Source of the DNA: Ligustrum vulgare
Taxonomy: Eukaryota > Streptophyta > Magnoliopsida > Lamiales > Oleaceae
DNA: 64,000 nt
Direction of reading: 5' to 3'
NCBI GenBank assembly: GCA_963555705.1
Contig: OY743171.1
Span: 23,802,852-23,866,851 of the forward strand
Below the pieces are notes generated by a model that saw nothing but the letters and a program-made list of their open reading frames with translations, had not been told where the DNA came from and searched no databases. Both the position numbers and the translations under genes were made by a program. Below are positions 43,204-55,369 of this stretch, one piece after another (within the stretch, counting starts at the first letter, position 1; every line of letters begins with the position of its first letter).

Positions 43204-44807
43204 TGTAGCGACCAAGAATTTTTACGCGATTAATAATTATTTTAATAGAAAATCGTGTCGCTACTATTTCACCCATTTTTATTAAGTTAACGCCACGACG
43301 TATTCGTATAGCCAAGTCAAGAAATAATCGAAATCGTTCGATTTTAAATTAAATTCCGAATTTCTAAAAATATCTCCATTCTCTTGATTTAAAGTATATT
43401 AAGTCTAAGTACTTAATTCAATGTTATCCCAATATTTATTTGTACAAAAATTACTTTTATTATTTAAATTAAGAAAATATATGCAAGCATGAGAGGTTCC
43501 ATTATATGTAATCATGAAGAGCATAATATTTGTATAAAAAATGAAAAAGTATATGAATGATTTATATACTCCATTATATATAATCATGAAGAGCATAATA
43601 TTTGTATAAATATGGAAAAGTATATGAATGGTTGATAAGATTCCATTATATGTAATCATGAAGAGCATAATATTTGTATAAATATGGAAAAGTATATGAA
43701 TGGTTGATAAGACTCCATTATATGTAATCATGAAGAGCATAATATTTGTATAAATATGGAAAAGTATATGAATGGTGCTTTACTTTAAGAAAAGGATGTG
43801 TTAAAATTAATAGAATTGAATGATGATGTTTACATTATGCCAACTTTACACATCTATATAAATCCATCTCTTTTACACACAACTCTACACATATACACTT
43901 ATTTCCAATCTCTTGACAAAATCCACAAGTAAGAGAAATTCAAGGTGGTCAAGAAAGTTTTGGTCCATTTACTACTACACTTCATTTTAATCTTTTAAAA
44001 GATAAGTATATCTTATGTTTTTATGAAAAGTAAGTATGTTTTTATGAAAGATAAATATACCTTATGTTTTTATGAAAAGTAAGTATGTTTTTATGAAACG
44101 TAAATACACCTTATGTTTTTAAAAAAAAGTAAGTATGTTTTTATGAAAAGTAAGTATGTTTTTATGAAAGATAAATATACCTTATGTTTTTATGAAAAGT
44201 AAGTATGTTTTTATGAAAGGTAAATACACCTTATGTTTTTTAAAAAAATAAGTATGTTTTTATGAAAAGTAAATATACCTTATGTTTTTACGAAAATGTT
44301 TGGATCATTGCTATGAAATCAATCTCACAAGATTGCTATAGGTCCCATATGATATGTTTATGATTATGCTAAGGGGACCGGAGTTTAGTAGCGCTACACA
44401 TAAGAATTCTTGCCATATAAGTTCGGTAAAATTCTTGTGTCTCTCTATGTTTATGAGGATTTCGATCCTATCATATGTTATGATGAAAATGATCCATATG
44501 CTTTCAAAAGAAAATTATGCTTGGTATACTTACTGGGATTTTATAAATCTCACTCCACGATATTTACCATTTTCAGATAATTGAAGGTTCGAGGCGGTCA
44601 ACATGGAAGTGGCAAAAGTGATGAAGATTGATGAGATAATTATGTTGAACTTTATGTAAGAAAATTATGTTCTATTTTTATTCACAAATAAAATTATGGG
44701 ATTCTAATTATTCTTTTGAATAATTTTACATTACTATTTAAGTCTCGATAATATGATATGAGTCACTTTTAGTGGCACTCGAATGGTCGAGAATTCGGGT
44801 CGTCACA
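43204..44807 (+). repeat. 3' LTR of H
   Basis: 1604 bp, same length as the 5' LTR. Differences noted include AAAAAATGGAAAAG/AAAAAATGAAAAAG, AAAGGTAAG/AAAGATAAG, TTATGGAAAG/TTATGAAAAG and TTATATTC/TTATGTTC. All its repeats are retained. Confidence 0.92.
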
Positions 44808-44812
44808 GTTCC

Positions 44813-45039
44813 CTTGACTACATTTACTGATCTTTGTATTTCTGTTTTTAAATTCATTTGACATTTATTTTGTGGCATTCTACATTGTATTTACTGCTTT
44901 TAGTTTCACTTTTTATTTCCATTTTCGTACTTTACATTTGCTGGAGGTCAGATCTATGCCTCCCTCCTTTTATTTGTATTTTTGCATTTTATGATATAAA
45001 ATAAGGCACACTAGTGGTATTGCTTAAAAAAAAATAGCC
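44813..45039 (+). other. 3' end and poly(A) of retrocopy M
   Basis: Continuation of M after H. The ORF stop follows immediately, and a T-rich 3' region ends in a nine-base A-run at 45026-45034. The near-duplication ATCTCATTTG follows at 45040, pairing with 35311-35320. Confidence 0.55.
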
Positions 45040-46130
45040 ATCTCATTTGATTTCAACTTCAACAACTAAGAGGAGATTTCAGAAAAGATTTCTTGTGAAA
45101 TTCATTGGTTCTTACTTGATTTATATTCATTTATTTTGTTTAGAAAACTTTGACTGATCCAAACTTTGTTTTATCAAAATTCATCAAAGTTTTTGTGAAG
45201 ATTTTTTATTTTACATTGTATAAACTTCTTCAACATCTTCACATTATATATTGGAATTGAAGTGTAAGTCTCTCTTTGTTTCAAACTTGTTTTAATCTTT
45301 TAAAAGAGAGAAATTCCCATTAAGGAACTTTGATTATTTGTGCTACATTTTTCATTATCATTTGATTCATCAAAGTTCCATTGCCTAAACACTTTGAGCT
45401 TAATTTATTGTTAATTATTCAAGTGTGGCATCTCTTGGTACTTAATTTGATTCAATAATTTAACAAGAGATTAGTTGAAAAACTTTGTTTGATTGCATTG
45501 AACTTTTCATTATTATTTGCATCAAAGTTTTTCTCTAACACTCAAACTTAATTCATTGCTATCTATTGAAGTGTTAGCCTAACTCTCTCGGTACTTAATT
45601 TGAGTATAGTCTAACTCTCTCAATACTTAATTTGAGTATATCATTTGTCAAGAGAGTTATTTCAATTGTAAATTCAATTCATTATATCTTGTGGTTTCGA
45701 GAGCCTTGTGAAAACTCGATTGTTGGCTAAGGATAAGTGCTCCGTAAGTCACTTAAGGGTAAGTGCCCCTTATTGTAAGTCACTTAAGGATTTGGTACTC
45801 CTTGTTGTAAGTTACCAATATAGTAGATTTGGCCTTGCTCGTGACGAAGATCTCGGTAAGAGAAGACGTAGATCACGTTGGTTAATTGAACCTCTATAAA
45901 TCGCGTTTGCATCCTCTTATCCATTTTACTTACTTACACTGCACTTACTTTATTCCTTAAATTTATAGTGTACAACTTTATCTCTAAGTGTTATACTTGC
46001 TTTATCAATTAAGTTTACACATTTATAGAACACTACATTAATAGTTAAGTTACTTACAACATTAAGCGTTTATACTTGTACCTATTGGTTTTTAAGTTTG
46101 AGATTATTGTTAGTTTCTCTTGGGCTGACT
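45040..46130 (+). repeat. SIRE/Maximus-like LTR N, R-U5 part
   Basis: Continues after the TATA box at 35297. It contains TCAAAGTT-rich sequence, repeated CTCTCTCGGTACTTAATTTG units (45590-45645), then GTGAAAACTCGATTGTTGGC, GTAAGTCACTTAAGG repeats and GAACCTCTATAAATCGCGT, the usual U5 layout of SIRE-type LTRs. Candidate duplication ATAAG (34616-34620 and 46131-46135) would set the end at 46130, although the terminal CA is not conserved. Confidence 0.5.
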
Positions 46131-46135
46131 ATAAG

Positions 46136-47229
46136 ATGATTTGAAATTCCTATTTCTAATCCGTCCTTTATTCACCAAGATCAATTAATTCAATTCGCAG
46201 TCCATGATTGACGTCTAGAATGCATTAATGCAATCCATGTGAAGGAAAATGTCATGTGGTTATAACAAAATCAGTTTATGCACGGTTACCTTGGAAATAT
46301 AATCCCTTCATCAATATAACCAATTGGTTAAGAGATATGGACCGCGTCAATCTGATTTCAACCAATTATGTTATTTACCCTTTCTCTTAGTTGATTTTAT
46401 TATGATTAAAGACACATTTTCAACTCATAACTTTTTTTCGGCCGAGGAATTTATATCAACTTAAGTGGGCGAAATACAGGTTATAATCTCCTACTACCCA
46501 GTAGTGACGAATCTTCATATTGGATATAAATAACCTTCATATGACTCTCACTATATTCGTACGACGTCATCCTTATGACTCTCTCTCAAGAGCCAACATC
46601 AAAGCTCGCCAAAGTATAGCAATCCTCATATAAGATTCTATGATGTCCTCAAGTCAAAGGACCAAATCCACAACCATGTATTAGAGATTCACCACTGACT
46701 CTTGAATAGTTATCCATATGGAATCTCTAGGCATGTCATGTAATGCTTTGTTCGTCTAACAATGTATCAACATGTTCATTCGAATGACGTTCTACATTTT
46801 AGCTTGTGAGATAAGCTACATTCTTCATAAGAAGAAATGCAACATATGTTAATCTAACTGTAACAACAATATCTTTTTCTTGTTGTTACTTCAACTAGAG
46901 ACAATTTTAGAATAAGTTATTAACGAATGGTATCTCACAGTCATAACACTTGTGACTTACAAGCTAATTAAACTTACTCTACTGACTCTATGATTTAAGT
47001 GATGAGTAACAACAATATCTGTTTCTTGTTGTTACTTCAACTAGGGACAATTTTAGAATAAGTTATTAACGAATGGTATCTCATAGTCATAACACTTGTG
47101 ACTTACAAGCTAATTAAACTTACTCTACTGACTCTATGATTTAAGTGATGAGTAAACTGTGTAATAATTGATCTACCTTTATTTAAACAATGATAATAGT
47201 GTTATACTATCTCAACGATTAGGTTTCAA
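46136..47229 (-). other. 3' part of copia element L, no gene recognised
   Basis: Low-GC sequence left of the RNase H remnant of L, probably decayed element 3' region. It includes a 146-bp tandem duplication at 46862-47153. Confidence 0.4.
46862..47153. repeat. 146-bp perfect-spacing tandem duplication
   Basis: The unit starting AACAACAATATCT at 46862 recurs at 47008. I see only about three base differences between copies, so it is a young duplication in an otherwise old copia relic. Confidence 0.9.
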
Positions 47230-48760
47230 GCATAACATTGACATATTCCTACTAGATCCAATAACTCATGTACCATATAAGTTTATATGACAATCACATT
47301 CCTATTGGGATAGTGGTTTTATAGGTGGATCTCTGATATGTGACTCATCACATATTTAACATTCTCAAGTTTAATGGGCATGAATTCTAGTTTTCTATAG
47401 TCTTTGAATGAGATATTAATCCCTCAATACATTCTCAGATCATCGATGAGACCCAGCTCCTACACTTAAGCGATAGCACCATTGTTGTCACAACACTCAA
47501 TACTGGAGCTACAATGCTAGGAACACTTATAATTCACTAATAAATTTAACGATCAAGATTGCTTTACAAGCACCTATGTATTTGGACTCGGTTTTATAGT
47601 TAGCAGTTTTCCTTATTTGAACCATTTTAAACTGATCACACCACTACTATGAGTATAATCACAATAAGACTGAAAATGCTCATCGTCCTTTCTTGGAATG
47701 AAGGGTTCTATCTTTATACACTAAGTATATATGTCTACATTTCTCCACATGTCTATTGTATTCTTAGGCTTCACAATTACACAAGAACACAAAAAGCATC
47801 TTACATAGTGTAGTGTTCAAGAAGATCTTATTGTCAAACAAATACCTTCTCTACATCATTCTCTCTCAATTTTTGTTCTAAACAACATTTTGAGAAGATT
47901 AATCCCATGTCCCTTGGGATTGAATACTACATTGGATTCTTTTATGCTAACCACATTAGCATTACATTTATGTACGTGGATTGAGAAATCAAGACAATCT
48001 TCTAGATATATCTCTATAGATTCTGGTTCCCAAAATGAAGATTTTATTTCTCAAATCCATCATGGAAAAATTTTAAATATTTGCAATTTCACTTTCAAGG
48101 TTAGAGATTCAACTTCTGATCAATAATATGTCATTTGCATATAATATCCAAAATATTGAACACTCTCACTAACCTTTTATATACAAACATTCTTTATCTT
48201 CAACTTTTGATAAAATCAAACTTTTTGATTATCAAATCAAAAATGAAAATTTCAGCTCCTTAAGACTTGCTTTAATCTATAACTAGATGTTTTAGCTTGT
48301 ATACTATGTTTGGATATTTGGATTCAAAACCTTTGAATTGTGTCATACACAAATCTCTTGTCAAGATTCAGAAATAGGATTTTATATCCATTTCAAAAAT
48401 CTCATAATCACGACATGTTGCTACTGCAAGCAGAATCTGAATTGATTCAGAGTAAACACATTTACAGCCTATGGGTCTTACCCATTTTAGGTGAATAAAA
48501 AATGTTCCAAAACTTGTTTTTATCTCGGATTCCATGCTTCCTAACATCTCATTCAGTCAACATTTGACTTAGCTTCTATGTAAATATAGGTTCATTATCC
48601 TTGATGACTAATATAATATTAGAAATCAGGGATGTGTAAATCAATAGAGTATACATGATCATAATATCTTTACATGGAGCTAGTGCGTTCTCAATCGTCA
48701 CCACATCCTGAGTAGAGATCGCGACCCAAGCATCGATCTGTGCCTCATCTAAATTTAAAT
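47230..48760 (-). pseudogene. Ty1/copia reverse transcriptase-RNase H relic, element L
   Basis: The minus strand near 47510 reads VPSIVAPVL and, in a shifted frame, CDNNGAIA, the copia RNase H block. Near 48130 it reads ILYANDIL where functional elements have YVDD in the RT active site. Colinear with the second copy at 59.6-60.7 kb. Heavily decayed with many stops. Together with LTRs at 54883-55364 and 34116 it defines a minus-strand copia element. Confidence 0.65.
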
Positions 48761-48917
48761 TTCATTATAAATAACAATGACTATCAAGGTTATCTAATGA
48801 CCAAAGACTACTCTGACATATGCCCACTTACATTCGAATGTAACAGGCTCAGTGGATCAACCATCCCACTTTTCCTTTTTCCAAGAAAAAATGACTTGTC
48901 AATTTACCTCCAAGGTG

Positions 48918-48918
<1 letters not shown>

Positions 48919-48952
<34 letters not shown>

Positions 48953-48970
48953 CACACACACACACACACA
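48919..48970. repeat. Compound microsatellite (TA)n(GA)n(CA)n
   Basis: Adjacent runs of TA, GA and CA dinucleotides within about 52 bp. Confidence 0.95.
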
Positions 48971-49973
48971 AGTAGACTATTTGTTATTTACCTAACTCCA
49001 ATGGTATCCCATCTAAATTAACGAATAACTATTATTCTCATTTAAAGAAGAATCACTTCATGTCCAGACATGAAATGGAAGTATCGTTCTTCATAAGAAC
49101 TGTAATTAACAATTTGTTTAATTTCAAACTGAATGAGAAGACAAAGATATGTGATAGTTGTTCAAGCAACATTTTATTACCTACATATAGGTCTCTCACA
49201 CTTTTTCGCAATATTCTTCTTTTAGCCATTGTATATTATTAGTATATAATACTCAATTGGCTAAAGAAGTAGATCAATTAACATCTATCGAATAGAAAAC
49301 TGAAGTAGAAAATACACCAAATTTCTCATTCTTCCGTTTGGTTAATGAAGCCTTGAAATTATTAATTTAATGTCCTATTATTGGCACATTCGAGGAGAGT
49401 ATTCTCGATCATATCGCATTTATGGTCAGTTCTCAAATGACAACGCAAATCTAAGGATTTTAGTCCAATGAATTTGTTTAGCATGAATGACATTATACAA
49501 ATTCAAGTGATAACTCAAATTTAAAACTCATATAACAACAATAAATTAAAATAGAATCATGTATTATCATGCATAAATAAATTTAATAAGGTCTTTTATT
49601 AAATCGATTACTCCCACTGTTTTACTAGAATTAATAACCATCAACATTAATCTCATGGAATCCTGTTAGATTCACAATGGGCTAGGATCCCTTTTGTTCT
49701 ATTAGAACCTTCAATGACTCAACAAGCCCAAATAGAACATCAAGGTACATACTCATATCAATCACATCTCCATGTGACTCCTAGATCATCAAGTAGACAA
49801 CTCTTTGTAGCACACATCTTATGTGTTTACTTGACTATGCCTCCAAAATCTCATCTCCTTGAGTGACTCAACAAAAGACAGATTTCTGTTAAATTCTACC
49901 CATAGTTTAGAAACATCTTATGTTTTACAGTGATAAACACACCTTCCCACTTGCAAGCTTAAGTGACTCAACA
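48971..49973. other. Interior of copia element L, unassigned
   Basis: No clear frame. Position between the RT relic and the element 5' end suggests decayed integrase/gag. It ends in CAACA (49969-49973), the target duplication of solo LTR O. Confidence 0.35.
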
Positions 49974-52715
49974 TGTAACACCCCAATTTCAAAATCTTAA
50001 ACCTACGCGTGTTAACTTTTCTTTACTTAAATGCGGAAACAAAACATTTAAAAACCTCAAAATTTTCAATTTCTATTGTAAAATCCTACCGAAATTTCGA
50101 CTGAGTCTCCTCTATAACTTGGACTTAACCAACTTGTAGAGAGACATCACAACCATTTACAACATAAAGTTCAACTCAAGTTAAAATCCGACATTCAATA
50201 TTCAACCACAATTTAAAACCAAACTTCAATATGAGTTCCCAAACTCCTCAACGATAACATCTTTAAATAAAAGTTCTTCAACTTCTGAATATGAAATAGA
50301 CTTAATCACTAATGGAATACCATAACTCATTTAAACTAAATCCAATAAATGATTTAAAAGAATGAACTAATAAAAATAACTTAAATATTTATGTAATCCC
50401 AATTCAAACTTTACTTAAAAAAAAGTGTTCGTGATCCTGTACGAGTCTGCCACCAAATGCTCTATTCCCAGATCATCTAGTTTTCATCACCTAAATTACT
50501 GCGAAGGGATAGGGGTGAGCTAAAGCTCAGTAAGTAAAATTTATGCACGTGATGCATTCTCCTGACATGAAATGCCTTAGACCATTCCAAAGTATGTATC
50601 CCCATTTACTTTACTTTTCAAGACTTTCATACTTTCCAAAATTTCACTTAAACATTTCCAAAACTTTAACTTCATTTCCATCGTGAGCTCACTTAGTGTA
50701 TCGTCTAGCCAATTAGGATGCAGTGGGAACTTTTCCTTATTTGGAATCAGGTTATCACTTTTCCACCACATAGCGGTTTAAAATTTTCCAGGGTTTAGCA
50801 ATCACCACCACAGCGGTTTAATATTCACCACCGCAACAGTGATTTAATTCGGGTACGTCGGTCCGCCACGCCCCATTTCCCACTCACACCTTTCATGGCG
50901 TAGAAGTACACCTGTTCTTTCTTAAAACTTGGAATACATACATTTTGAGAAAACTTGTACTTTCCACATTTTTTCATTTAAGATCATTTGACTCCCAACT
51001 TCAATGACACTGCATGCTTGATAATGCAATGACATAAAATATATGAATGCTTGGACAACTTCTTAATTGAACAACATGTACTTACATAAGGTAACGAAAG
51101 CATCGAAAGCAAGTAATTTGCATAACTGTCACTTGAGCACATTATTTCGCATTGACTTTCAACTTTAGTGAAAATAGGGAAAGTTTACTTACCTGACGTC
51201 CTTAGTATTTTTAGTTATCTGGATTTGCTAATGAAAGAGTCTCGGATGCCCGTGATGTCAATGTGCTCAAAAATCCTAATTTATATCCACTCATAAATAA
51301 AGTATGACTTTTAGTAAAAATCACATTTAAAACTCTTAATCAATGTTAAGACTTCCATGTGACTTACAATTTAACCCAAACTTGTCCTTAAGCCATGTCA
51401 AAAATAAATAATACAACATTCAAAAATGAGAATAACTTCAAGAGCCAAATTTAAATCTTACTTATCAAATTGTACAAAAGTCAAGAATATGAAATATTAC
51501 CACAACTTAAATTTCACATGAATAATTCCAATTAGCATTCTAACTTTTCAAAATCTGAAAATATTGAAAATAAGGTTTTCAATTATATTAAACCTAAAAT
51601 AAGTTTAAACAAAATCTCAAATTTCTTCAATTCCCAAATCTTAAAAATAATATTTCTAACAAAAATTAAACTAAAACTATAAATGGAACAAGCTAAATCT
51701 AGTATTTTAAAATCTGAAATTCCAACGTAAAGTTCCAAATAAACTCTTAAATCTAAAAATTACAAATTCCAATCCAAAAGTTAAATTTTAAATAGTTAAC
51801 TAATCTCATAAATTCGAAATCCTCAAATTTACCCAAAATAACCGAAATGCAATTAAACTAACTCAATTCAAACAAGGTATTTTTCACAAATTCTAAATCT
51901 GAAAAATTATCACTATAATTCAAACTTTAACCAAGTAGTTAAAACACACACATTGTCCAACATCTCAAATTAGCAACTTAAAATTCAAAAATCTAAATAA
52001 ACCCGAAATCTGAAATTTCACATGTGCCACATAAATAACAACATCCCATATCCATTTATGCATTTGGGTGTGTTTGAATCAGTGTGCGTGTGTGTGTGAG
52101 AGAGAGAGAGAGAGGCAGTGACCACAGGGGTGGTGCATGTTCAAGGTGTGAGTTCGCAGTAAGAAAGGAGAAGAGAGGGGGCTTACGCCGAGGGAAGGTG
52201 GTGATGTCACCGGTTGTGACTCGACGGCGGTGTGGTGGCCAAGATACGAGGAAGTCGGATGTTACAGAGAGTAGAGACGTGAGATTCTGAGGCGAGGATG
52301 AGGGAATGTCGAGATGAGGGCGTAGGTTATGATATTGATTTTGGTAATTTGCAATTTCAGCCCCAACTCTTATAATGAACGTACAAGTAAGTCCCAAACT
52401 TTTATTTACTCTCCAAATGCCACCACACTTTCCTCAATTTCACATTTTTTGCAAATCTGGTCATTTGCAACTTAATAAAAGTAGGAATTGACAAGCTTAA
52501 CAATTAAAATAAATAATTAGACAAGGAATTGCACGTAAACAATTTATAAACTTTTTAATTGGCACATTGATCGTGACGGTATCCAATTCCTTCCACTGCA
52601 AAATAAGTTAAATATGAACAATAATAATAATAATCGATTACAAAATTTATAATGGTACCAATATAAAATTACGTGAAACTCAAGAAAGAGCATAAAACGA
52701 AAAAGTGGTATTACA
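49974..52715 (-). repeat. Solo LTR O, gypsy type
   Basis: On the plus strand it starts TGTAACACCCCAATTTC and ends GTGGTATTACA. A perfect duplication CAACA flanks it (49969-49973 and 52716-52720). Internal words such as GTGAGCTAAAGCTCAGTAAG appear in the orientation found in minus-strand LTR B, so it is minus-oriented. It includes a GT/GA microsatellite at 52084-52113. No internal domain remains, so it is a solo LTR of about 2.74 kb. Confidence 0.85.
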
Positions 52716-54870
52716 CAACAAGCCGACATCGAAGGTGGATTCTGGCTTATTCACTATAACAATGGAAGGCACTTTGTATTAACCAATTAATACGAATTTA
52801 ATAAATTGCTTCGAAAATTATATCCCTTTTTATTTACTCAATAAAGGATGTGGTTTTGGTTAATCTGACATATTGTTCAGAAGTATCTGATACTTCATAA
52901 TGAGAAACATATCTACTAGCGAGTAGCCTTGAGTGACTCAACATGCAGACATCGACAGCAAACTATAGTTTTTCATTATAACAATGGAAAGCATATGACT
53001 TCATATAATTTTTTAGTGGGGGATTTGGTCTCATCATTCTTATGTACATTAACTAACATTAACCATGCAATTAACCATACATAAAATATTACCGTGGATG
53101 ATTATGGAAGGTTTCTATCTAGTCTTCTTGAGCCATGAAGAAGATTAGTTGGTCAATTCCTAGAAGACATTGCATTCGATCATCGAATGCTAAATGCAAT
53201 AATCTCCATCTGCTGCTGTAACTCATATCCTATACTAGTTGTCTTTTTGTGACCAACTCCAACCTGAATCCTATACTAGTGGCACGCGGGCCTGTATCAA
53301 ATGAACATTCATGCCCATGTCTACAAACTAGAGTTCGTAGGCCCAAATAAATTAAATAAAAACACACACAGACCCAATTAAATAATAATAGGATCGCAGG
53401 CCCACCAACAAAAATAGAAAAATTAACCACACATCCAACCAATCACATGGGTCGAATCCATAACCATCCACTAAATACACATTCATCATATAAATGTATA
53501 ATAATATAATATCTAATAGTATATAAATAAGTTTCAAGTTTCTAGCAATCTAGATCATCTAAACTAATTTAGATAAAATGGATCGAAACAATAATTAATT
53601 AATCAAATTAATTAACTAAGTACAAATAGGAAGAGTTATTTAATTGAAATCACATTTTATTTAAATAACATATTAGAGTCCAACTCTAATTACAACTTGA
53701 AAAAATTGAATTAACATCCTAATTTAGGATAAAATTCCTAAAATAAAATAAAATTCAAATTAGTAATTAATTACTCAAATTAATCAATTACTTAATTCAT
53801 GAGTTTATTTAATTAAAACCAAATTGTACTTATTATAATTAAATACTGAATTAGAGTCCAACTCCAATTTCAAGATTCTATGGCTAATCGAATTTAGGAT
53901 CAAATCCTAAATAAGACTCTATTATTAATCAATTAATCGAATTAACTAATTATTGAATCAAATTTAAATTAAACATCAAATTAGAGTCCCAACTGTAATT
54001 CTAATATTATGACAAATTGAATTAACATTTTAATTTAGGATAAAACTCCTAAATAAATCAAAATTCAATTTTGGTCAAAGTTATATATTTTGGTTAAAAT
54101 CTAATTTAATAAAAATTTGAAAGTCATGAATTTTGATATAAAAATTTTTGAATTGGGTCAAAGTTTTAAATTTGGGTCAAACCCATTTGAAATTCTAATT
54201 GAAAACCATTTTAAAATTGCATTCAAAATCCATTGGAGAATTTACAACCTGACCCTTATTTTAAAATTATCAATAGACCCTCCAATTTCCTAAATTGCAT
54301 GACAGACCCCTCATTTCAAAATTGCACTTTGACCCTAATTTCATAATTGCAAATAGGGGCTCACAATTTCACAAATTGCAAACAAGCTCTGCCTCAAATC
54401 AGCCCCTAACTGAAACCTAGAATCAACTGATCCTCTCTTCGTCATGGGTGGCGTCGTGTCTCACACTTAAGGCAGTATCCCACAGCTTGTAGCAGCACGA
54501 AGGCACGCTGCAGCAGCGGCTTTGTGATGCGCTACAACGACCACGCTGTCACTACAGCAAAGCTCTAGGCCGTTGTTGTTGCAGCAGGGTCACTGCTATT
54601 ATTAACAGCAGCCGGTGCTACCTATCCTGAAAGCGTATGCCCGCGCGTAGCGACATTGCTACTGCGCCGCAGCCTATCACCGGGGCTGCTATCGCCGCTA
54701 TATCCAATCCGTTTTTAGATCCAATTTTTCGACCCAAAATTACTTTCTTTTCTCAAATCAGATTTTAACAAGAAATCAATTTTCTCAAGAGCTAGATAAC
54801 AAGAAAAACAAATTCAATCACATTGAATTTATTAAAGAATTAAACAAATTCTAACAAAGAACAAGGTAGA
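52716..54870 (-). other. 5' interior of copia element L, unassigned
   Basis: Mostly AT-rich with repeated ATTAGAGTCCAACTCTAATT-like units at 53670-54000. A GC-rich patch at 54440-54710 is rich in GCAGC words. No coding frame is recognised. It lies between solo LTR O and the PBS of L. Confidence 0.4.
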
Positions 54871-54881
54871 CTCTAATACCA
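54871..54881 (-). other. Primer binding site, copia element L
   Basis: The minus strand reads TGGTATTAGAG, one base off the initiator Met PBS, two bases after the LTR end. Confidence 0.7.
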
Positions 54882-54882
54882 C

Positions 54883-55364
54883 TGAAAGGTTTCGAGTCAT
54901 ACATGTACAGCGGAAATTAAAAGACTCTAAACCATAAGCCTTGATCAACATTGCACTTAGATAAAAATTTTGATAAAGATAATACCTTTGATTAATGTCG
55001 TTGATCCGAAATCTGAAATATGAGGTACAATCTTGTCAGCACCAGTTGTCCAATTGTCTAGCCTCTAATAGAAACCCACACAGTTAGTTGAATCTAGAAC
55101 TCCATCGATCTCCAGCTATTAGACTGAATTTTGGAGAATATTGATTTCTCTGTTTGCTAGCAAGAGAAAAACCAACACTAGAATTCTAGTAAAAATGTAA
55201 CTCTCTTTTATTTCTCTACAATAGTACACTTATTAATATGTGTACCACAAAACCCTAGCCCTATTACAAAAGGGCCATCAATAGGCCTAGATTAATAATT
55301 CATATTAATTAATCTAATTATAAAATCCGGCCCAAATAGTTGGACTTGTACATTAATTCTAACA
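54883..55364 (-). repeat. 5' LTR of copia element L
   Basis: 482 bp. In minus orientation it starts TGTTAGAATTAATGTAC and ends GACTCGAAACCTTTCA, next to the PBS. Flanking ATTAG (55365-55369) pairs with GTTAG (34111-34115) with one mismatch, giving L outer boundaries 34116-55364. Confidence 0.8.
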
Positions 55365-55369
55365 ATTAG

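Larger units (their letters stand above)
36711..44807 (+). mobile_element. Gene-carrying LTR retrotransposon H
   Basis: It has two 1604-bp LTRs (36711-38314 and 43204-44807) and a perfect target duplication GTTCC (36706-36710 and 44808-44812). A PBS lies at 38317-38328, and an integrase-tail remnant and PPT precede the 3' LTR. The LTR ends TGTAGCGACC and GGGTCGTCACA match LTR B, so H derives from the same gypsy lineage. The 4.9-kb interior has no gag, PR, RT or RNase H. It instead contains two antisense cellular-type genes. The LTRs differ at only about 4-5 positions that I could spot, so insertion is recent. Confidence 0.92.

Noticed and set aside
48919..48970. Functional regulatory element
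   Set aside because: Plain compound microsatellite with nothing else around it.
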